From assembly GCA_032250585.1 (NCBI GenBank), contig JAVVFH010000105.1, positions 1 to 11,310 on the forward strand: DNA of 11,310 nucleotides. The letters are read 5' to 3'. The translations under genes and the position numbers were made by a program. Within the stretch, counting starts at the first letter, position 1; every line of letters starts with the position of its first letter. The DNA is from JAVVFH01 sp032250585. Its GTDB lineage: Bacteria; Pseudomonadota; Gammaproteobacteria; Xanthomonadales; SZUA-36. This document shows positions 7,285 through 11,310 of the stretch, piece by piece. The notes beneath the pieces are model-generated. The model searched no databases. It saw only the letters and a list, made by a program, of their open reading frames with translations, and was not told the origin of the DNA.

Positions 7285-7848
7285 CTACCCGCACTGCCCC
7301 CCGAGCGCACCCATGAAACCCCGGTAGTAGGCCAGTTCGGCGATCGACTCACGGATGTCGGCCAGGGCCTCGTGGCGGTTGTCCTTGCTGAAGCCTGCGA
7401 GCACTTCCGGCGCCCAGCGCGCGGCCAGTTCCTTCAGCGTGCTGACGTCCAGGTTGCGGTAATGGAACCAGGCTTCCAGTTCCGGCATCAGCCGGTGCAG
7501 GAAGCGCCGGTCCTGGCAGATGCTGTTGCCGCACAGCGGTGATTCGCCCGGGCCTGTCCACTGGCGCAGGAAGTCCAGCGTCCGGCGCTCGGCCTCGACC
7601 ATCGAAACCCGCGAATCCAGCACCCGCTTCCAGAGCCCCGAGGCGCTGTGGTGCTCGGTGTTCCAGCTGTCCATTTCCTGCAGGATCAGCAGCGGGTGGG
7701 AAATGGCAAACACCGGCCCGACCGCCAATTCCCGGAGATCGCCGTCGGTCACGATCGTAGCGATCTCCAGAATCGAATCGGTGCCCGGGTCCAGGCCGGT
7801 CATTTCCAGGTCCAGCCAGATCAGATTTTGTGCTTGCTCGTCGTTCAT
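7285..7848 (-). CDS. orn: Oligoribonuclease (DEDDh 3'-5' exonuclease)
   Basis: Orn degrades di- to pentanucleotides left by other RNases, and in many bacteria also pGpG, the breakdown product of cyclic di-GMP. It acts as a cytoplasmic dimer. The 187-residue product from the ATG at 7848 aligns end to end with E. coli Orn (181 residues). I prefer this start because the N-terminal length matches the family and a GGA stands 8 bases upstream; the ATG at 7866 would add six residues and has no Shine-Dalgarno. The single RNase-T-like domain shows all five DEDDh residues: Asp13 and Glu15 in WLDLEMTGLDP, Asp113 in CQDRRF, then His159 and Asp164. The family motifs CGNSI, LDVSTLKELA and DIRESIAELAYYR are present. 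The gene is divergent from rsgA, as in E. coli. Confidence 0.97.
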   Translation of the reverse strand: MNDEQAQNLIWLDLEMTGLDPGTDSILEIATIVTDGDLRELAVGPVFAISHPLLILQEMDSWNTEHHSASGLWKRVLDSRVSMVEAERRTLDFLRQWTGPGESPLCGNSICQDRRFLHRLMPELEAWFHYRNLDVSTLKELAARWAPEVLAGFSKDNRHEALADIRESIAELAYYRGFMGALGGQCG

Positions 7849-7879
7849 CGCGGGGTCCGCTTCCATTACACTGTTGCGC

Positions 7880-7885
7880 TATGAT
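7880..7885 (+). promoter_or_regulatory. Candidate -10 element for rsgA in the orn/rsgA divergent region
   Basis: TATGAT matches the sigma-70 -10 consensus at five of six positions. It would start transcription near 7892, about 30-50 bases before the rsgA start. A convincing -35 at 16-18 bases is absent. The 93-bp gap must hold promoters for both divergent genes, but none for orn was clear. Confidence 0.35.
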
Positions 7886-7929
7886 TCGGCAACCGCAGCG
7901 TCGGCGCAAGTGGGAAGGCCGCCTTGACT

Positions 7930-7936
7930 GAGGAGG
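7930..7936 (+). promoter_or_regulatory. Shine-Dalgarno that favours the GTG start of rsgA
   Basis: GAGGAGG, close to the perfect anti-16S complement, ends 5 bases before the GTG at 7942. The in-frame TTG at 7924 has a weaker GGGAAGG at 7912-7918. The better match plus the better start codon argue for 7942, though dual starts are possible. Confidence 0.6.
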
Positions 7937-7941
7937 CCCTG

Positions 7942-8805
7942 GTGCGGGTTTCCTATGGCAACAGCGGCGTGGCCGAGCTCGCGGACGGGACGCCCGTCGC
8001 CTGCAAGTACCGGCGCTCGGTGGGGCGCCCCTACTGTGGCGACCGCGTGCTGATCGAACAGCTCGCCGACGGCTCAGCGCTGGTCACGCAGGTTTTGCCG
8101 CGCCGCAACGTGTTCGCCCGGGCCGATGCGCGCCAGCGCAAACAGGTCATCGCCGCCAACCTCGACCAGGTCTTCATCGTAATCGCGCCCGCGCCCGAAC
8201 CCAGCCGCGATCTGGTCGAACGCTACCTGGTGGCCGCCCACGACCTCGGCATCACACCGCTGCTGGTGATCAACAAGGCCGAACTGCTCGCCGCGCCACC
8301 CGTGCACCCGCCGTTCAGCCGCATCGACGACTACCGCGCGCTCGGCTACCGGGTGCTCGCAGCTTCTACCAAGGGCCCGCCCGGAATCGACGCGCTGCTG
8401 AGCCATCTCGACGCGCGGGTCAGCATCCTGGCCGGCCAGTCGGGGGTCGGCAAATCCTCACTGGTCAACGCGCTGGTGCCCGACCTGGACCTGCAGACCG
8501 GTGAACTGTCGCGCATCACCGGCAAGGGCACGCACACCACCACCACCACCATCATGTACCGCCTGCCGGCCGGCGGACGCCTGCTCGACTCGCCCGGCGT
8601 CTGGGAGTTCGGCCTCTGGCAGATGAGCGCCGCGGATCTGGCGGATGGCTTCATCGAATTCCGGGACCTGGACGCTGCCTGCCGTTTCCGCGACTGCCGG
8701 CACGCCGGCGAACCCGGCTGCGCGGTGCGGGCCGCCGTGGAGGCAGGCACCATCCGCCGCTGGCGCTACCAGTCCTATCTGAGGCTGCTGAGCCAGTCCC
8801 GCTGA
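7942..8805 (+). CDS. rsgA: Small ribosomal subunit biogenesis GTPase RsgA
   Basis: RsgA (YjeQ/EngC) binds the immature 30S subunit and uses GTP hydrolysis to check and complete its maturation. From the GTG at 7942 the protein has 287 residues; a TTG at 7924 would add six. An N-terminal OB-fold is followed by the circularly permuted GTPase domain, in which the G4 motif NKAE (111-114) precedes the P-loop GQSGVGKSS (165-173). The threonine-rich switch HTTTTT and the G3 motif DSPG (216-219) come after. A C-terminal zinc site has Cys247, Cys252, His254 and Cys260, the C-x4-C-x-H-x5-C pattern of the family. The total is somewhat short against E. coli (350 residues), mainly through a shorter N-terminus, as in several other gammaproteobacteria. 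It is divergent from orn, with a 69-bp gap to the next gene downstream. Confidence 0.96.
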   Translation: MRVSYGNSGVAELADGTPVACKYRRSVGRPYCGDRVLIEQLADGSALVTQVLPRRNVFARADARQRKQVIAANLDQVFIVIAPAPEPSRDLVERYLVAAHDLGITPLLVINKAELLAAPPVHPPFSRIDDYRALGYRVLAASTKGPPGIDALLSHLDARVSILAGQSGVGKSSLVNALVPDLDLQTGELSRITGKGTHTTTTTIMYRLPAGGRLLDSPGVWEFGLWQMSAADLADGFIEFRDLDAACRFRDCRHAGEPGCAVRAAVEAGTIRRWRYQSYLRLLSQSR

Positions 8806-8832
8806 GGGGCGAATTTCAGGCGCTGGGCGTGC

Positions 8833-8838
8833 TATATT
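8833..8838 (+). promoter_or_regulatory. Candidate -10 element for the small exported protein gene
   Basis: TATATT lies in the only AT-rich stretch of the gap after rsgA. Initiation near 8845 would leave a leader of about 30 nt before the ATG at 8875. No good -35 is visible, so co-transcription with rsgA is also possible. Confidence 0.3.
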
Positions 8839-8874
8839 TATCCCTTCACGGAGCAAACCATTGGAGACAGTGAC

Positions 8875-9183
8875 ATGACACGGATCGTTTTGCCGCTGAT
8901 GCTGCTGGCCGTTGTCGGTTTTTCAGGGCTACGCGACCTCGCCGCCGACGTTCTGCTGATCGAGGAGGTGCGGCAGGCCGGGCAGATGCCGGTGCCTACC
9001 AACGGAAACCGCAAGGAACAGGTCAAGGCCCGCTACGGCGAACCCGTCAGGATCCACGCGCCGGTCGGCGATCCACCGATCACCCGCTGGGACTACGACC
9101 GCTGGAGCGTGTACTTCGAGTACGACCGCGTGCTGTCAACCGTGCTGCACAGGGGCGCGGTGCTGGATCGCCGGGAAGGCTGA
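8875..9183 (+). CDS. Small exported protein of unknown function
   Basis: The 102-residue product begins with a signal peptide (MTRIVLPLMLLAVVGFSG, possible cleavage after Ala24), so it is probably periplasmic. A GGAGA Shine-Dalgarno at 8863-8867 sits 7 bases before the ATG. The mature part contains KEQVKARYGEPVR (47-59), then GDPPITRWDY (65-74) and VYFEYDRVLSTVLHR (79-93). A helix with a QV..-YGEP turn, followed by strands with a W-x-Y and an F-E-x-D-x-V pattern, recalls the small SmpA/OmlA (BamE-like) fold, but it has no lipobox and the resemblance is too weak to name it. I recall similar short proteins of unknown role in other gammaproteobacteria. It lies 69 bp after rsgA and 63 bp before the TraB-family gene, all on the same strand. 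GC and codon use match its neighbours, so it looks native. Confidence 0.85.
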   Translation: MTRIVLPLMLLAVVGFSGLRDLAADVLLIEEVRQAGQMPVPTNGNRKEQVKARYGEPVRIHAPVGDPPITRWDYDRWSVYFEYDRVLSTVLHRGAVLDRREG

Positions 9184-9200
9184 GCGGAAGTATTTTCCGC
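9184..9200 (+). other. Small hairpin directly after the stop of the exported-protein gene
   Basis: GCGGAA (9184-9189) and TTCCGC (9195-9200) form a 6-bp stem with a 5-nt loop beginning right after the TGA. No T-run follows, so it is a poor terminator. It may slow 3'-end decay or mean nothing. Confidence 0.25.
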
Positions 9201-9246
9201 GCGCCGGATAAGGTATCCTTGCGCCCTTTCCCTTCGGGCACATTGG

Positions 9247-10500
9247 ATGTCGCAGCAAACCCAGACACCGGCGGGCACGGGTACGGTCGGCGATGACGTC
9301 GCCGCGCCGGGCGGCGTGCGCGAGCAGCCGATCCGCCGGCTGCAGCGCGACGGCATCCACTACACGTTGATCGGCACGGCCCATGTCTCGCGCAGCAGCG
9401 CCGAGGCGGTCCGGGAACTGGCCACCTCGGGCGACTACGACGTGATCGCCGTCGAACTCTGCCAGGCGCGCTTCGAAGCCCTGAACGCCGAACGCAAGTG
9501 GACCGACCTCGACCTCTACCAGATCATCCGCCAGGGCAAGGCGGGGCTGGTCATGGCCAACCTGGCGCTGAGCGCCTACCAGCGCCGGATCGCCGACCAG
9601 TTCGGCATCGAACCGGGCGCCGAAATGCGGGCCGCAGCGCTGGCGGCCCGCGAACACGAACTGCCGCTGCAACTCATCGACCGCGATCTGGCCACCACGC
9701 TGCGCCGCACCTACGCCAGTGTGCCCTGGTACAAGCGCATGTACCTGATGGCCGGCATGGCGTTGGGCATGGTCAGCTCCGAGGACATCGACGAGGAAGC
9801 GGTGGAGAAACTGAAGGAGGGCGACATCCTTGAAGCCACTTTCACCGAATTCGCCGAGCAGTCGCCGGAACTCTTCGAGGCGCTGATCAGCGAGCGCGAC
9901 CGTTACATGGCCGCGCGCCTGCGCGAGGAAAACGCCGGCGCCGAGGGCCGCCGGGTGCTGGTGGTGATCGGTGCCGGACACATGGCGGGGCTGGCGCAGC
10001 ACCTGGAGCAGGGCGCCGCGCAGCCCGCGGCCGAGCGCGTGGCGCTGGAAGCGCTGCCGCCGCGCGCCCGCTGGCCGCGCCTCGTGCCCTGGGCCATCAT
10101 GCTGCTGGTGCTGTCCGGTTTCGCCATCGGTTTTTCCCGCAGCCCCGAACTGGGCTGGCAGCTGATCTTCATCTGGGTGGCGATCAACGGCGGCCTCGCC
10201 GCGCTCGGCGCCCTGCTCGCCCGCGCGCATCCGCTGACCATCCTCAGCGCCGTGGTGGCCGCCCCACTCACTTCACTGAACCCGACGGTCGCCGCCGGCA
10301 TGGTGACCGGCCTGGTGGAATCGTGGCTGCGCAAGCCGCGGGTGTCGGATCTCGAAAACCTGCGCTTCGACATCACCACGCTGAAGGGCTGGTTCCGGAA
10401 CCCGGCTACGCGCATATTGCTGGTGTTCTTTTTTTCCAACCTCGGCTCAGCCGTCGGCACCTGGGTCGCCGGTTTCCGGATCTTCGGCGCGCTGGCCTGA
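9247..10500 (+). CDS. TraB/PrgY/TIKI-family integral membrane protein
   Basis: The 417-residue product joins an N-terminal TraB domain (roughly 30-255) to a C-terminal membrane region. The superfamily hallmarks are present: a first GxxH in LIGTAHVS (His46), the glutamate in VIAVELCQAR (Glu70) and a second GxxH in IGAGHMAG (His245). These residues form the proposed metal site in TIKI-type proteases. About four hydrophobic segments follow (near 280-298, 303-325, 329-355 and 388-412). Enterococcal PrgY/TraB reduce pheromone activity in donor cells; in proteobacteria the role is unknown, and I do not infer conjugation. The start at 9247 is the first ATG and gives a family-like N-terminus, but it has no clear Shine-Dalgarno. 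The TraB domain is predicted cytoplasmic or periplasmic depending on topology; no signal peptide is visible. It ends 17 bp before dusB, so the two are probably co-transcribed. Confidence 0.92.
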   Translation: MSQQTQTPAGTGTVGDDVAAPGGVREQPIRRLQRDGIHYTLIGTAHVSRSSAEAVRELATSGDYDVIAVELCQARFEALNAERKWTDLDLYQIIRQGKAGLVMANLALSAYQRRIADQFGIEPGAEMRAAALAAREHELPLQLIDRDLATTLRRTYASVPWYKRMYLMAGMALGMVSSEDIDEEAVEKLKEGDILEATFTEFAEQSPELFEALISERDRYMAARLREENAGAEGRRVLVVIGAGHMAGLAQHLEQGAAQPAAERVALEALPPRARWPRLVPWAIMLLVLSGFAIGFSRSPELGWQLIFIWVAINGGLAALGALLARAHPLTILSAVVAAPLTSLNPTVAAGMVTGLVESWLRKPRVSDLENLRFDITTLKGWFRNPATRILLVFFFSNLGSAVGTWVAGFRIFGALA

Positions 10501-10517
10501 GTGTTGGAACAGCCGTG

Positions 10518-11310
10518 ATGAATTTCCCGATAGGCCCATACCGCATCGACAGGCCCCTGGCCCTGGCGCCGATGGTGGGTGTCACCGACCGTTTCTTTCG
10601 CGGTTTGTGCCGCGAGCTCGGCGCCGGTTACACGGTCTCGGAAATGCTTGCGGCAGACCCGGCGCTGCGCGACAGCCGCACCGAGCGCCTGCGCGGGAAC
10701 TTTCGCGGCGAGTCCGGCCCGGCCGCCGTGCAGATCGCCGGCAGTGACCCGCAGTGGATGGCCGACGCGGCGCGCTACAACGTGGCACGCGGCGCCCGCA
10801 TCATCGACATCAACATGGGCTGCCCGGCCAAGAAGGTCTGCAACCGGCTGGCCGGTTCGGCGCTGCTTGCCCGGCCCGACCGGGTGCGTTCGATACTGGC
10901 CTCGGTAGTGGCCGCGGTGGCCGTGCCGGTGACCCTGAAGATCCGCACAGGGCCGCATCCGCTGCAGCGCAACGGCGTCGACATCGCCCGCATCGCCGAG
11001 CAGGAAGGCATCGCCGCGCTGGCCGTGCACGGGCGCACCCGCTCGGACCGCTTCAAAGGCGAAGCCGAATACGACACCATCCGCGACATCTGCGCGGCAG
11101 TCGACCTGCCGGTGTTCGCCAACGGCGACATCGATTCGCCCGGCAAGGCCGCCGAAGTGCTGGAGCGCACCGCGGCCGACGGCCTGATGATCGGGCGCGC
11201 GGCACAGGGCAACCCCTGGATTTTCAGGGAAATCGCGCACTACCTGAAGACCGGCCGGCATCTGCCGCCGCCGCCGGCAGAGGAGGTTCTGGCCGTAATG
11301 GAGCGCCATT
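10518..11310 (+). CDS. dusB: tRNA-dihydrouridine synthase B, 3'-truncated by window edge
   Basis: Dus enzymes use FMN and NADPH to reduce uridines in the tRNA D-loop; DusB of E. coli modifies position 17. The frame runs open from the ATG at 10518 to the window end (264 codons visible, against about 321 in E. coli). GGAA at 10506-10509 is the likely Shine-Dalgarno, and a GTG at 10515 is an in-frame alternative. The FMN-binding TIM barrel shows APMVGVTDRFFR (17-28), VSEML (40-44), QIAGSDP (72-78), DINMGCPAKKV (97-107) with catalytic Cys102, LKIRTG (140-145, FMN-contacting Lys141), HGRTR (171-175), ANGDI (201-205) and IGRAAQGNPW (225-234). AQGNPWIFRE and MGCPAKKV assign it to DusB rather than DusA or DusC. 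The last residues include a run of four prolines. In many gammaproteobacteria dusB is followed by fis; that region is outside the window. Confidence 0.96.
   Translation, partial: MNFPIGPYRIDRPLALAPMVGVTDRFFRGLCRELGAGYTVSEMLAADPALRDSRTERLRGNFRGESGPAAVQIAGSDPQWMADAARYNVARGARIIDINMGCPAKKVCNRLAGSALLARPDRVRSILASVVAAVAVPVTLKIRTGPHPLQRNGVDIARIAEQEGIAALAVHGRTRSDRFKGEAEYDTIRDICAAVDLPVFANGDIDSPGKAAEVLERTAADGLMIGRAAQGNPWIFREIAHYLKTGRHLPPPPAEEVLAVMERH

Noticed and set aside
7079..7294. 71-codon minus-strand frame between orn and the receptor
   Set aside because: It overlaps the orn end and the AT-rich promoter region, has no Shine-Dalgarno-supported start that I can see and no motif.
8530..8550. ACC microsatellite in rsgA
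   Set aside because: It encodes the threonine-rich switch region expected in RsgA, so it is explained by protein function rather than a repeat element.
9136..10230. 364-codon minus-strand frame opposite the TraB-family gene
   Set aside because: Repetitive Gly/His/Gln/Arg-rich translation with no motif; an antisense shadow.
11265..11280. CCG run near the right edge
   Set aside because: It is an in-frame run of four prolines in DusB; it might slow ribosomes without EF-P but is not a separate element.
9903..11309. 468-codon minus-strand frame opposite the TraB-family gene and dusB
   Set aside because: Both plus-strand genes show family motifs throughout. The opposite frame has no domain and a shadow-type composition.

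Overview
The window is about 11.3 kb of high-GC bacterial chromosome with dense, uninterrupted genes. It looks like a gammaproteobacterium. The divergent orn/rsgA pair is a classic gammaproteobacterial arrangement. PpsA, DusB and Orn read very close to their E. coli counterparts. A large TonB-dependent receptor followed by a secreted S9 peptidase is typical of Xanthomonadales-like or Wenzhouxiangella-like lineages. This placement is inference; no marker gene settles the genus.

Left part (1-3909): the 3' two thirds of ppsA (phosphoenolpyruvate synthase, gluconeogenesis) runs rightward off the left edge. It converges, with only 26 bp between stop codons, on a leftward gene for an exported S9-family serine peptidase. 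A hairpin covers the ppsA stop and the short gap.

Middle part (3910-7284): a leftward 988-residue TonB-dependent outer-membrane receptor lies upstream of the peptidase on the same strand. A textbook intrinsic terminator with a UUCG loop sits between the two, so the peptidase probably has its own promoter or depends on read-through. Together they suggest uptake of an external substrate, possibly peptides, followed by hydrolysis in the periplasm. The receptor gene is visibly less GC-rich than its neighbours in hand-counted lines. Its 5' region is an AT-rich gap of about 240 bp with candidate promoters.

Right part (7285-11310): a housekeeping block. Leftward orn (oligoribonuclease, final step of RNA decay) is divergent from rsgA (GTPase for 30S subunit maturation). 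Rightward after rsgA come a 102-residue exported protein of unknown role, a TraB/PrgY-family membrane protein with the two GxxH motifs of that superfamily, and dusB (tRNA-dihydrouridine synthase), which is cut by the right edge.

No rRNA, tRNA, CRISPR array, insertion sequence, integrase or phage gene is visible. No gap without a gene exceeds 300 bases. I found no convincing undescribed multi-gene system. The points most worth a second look are the receptor/peptidase pair, the TraB-family protein and the small exported protein.
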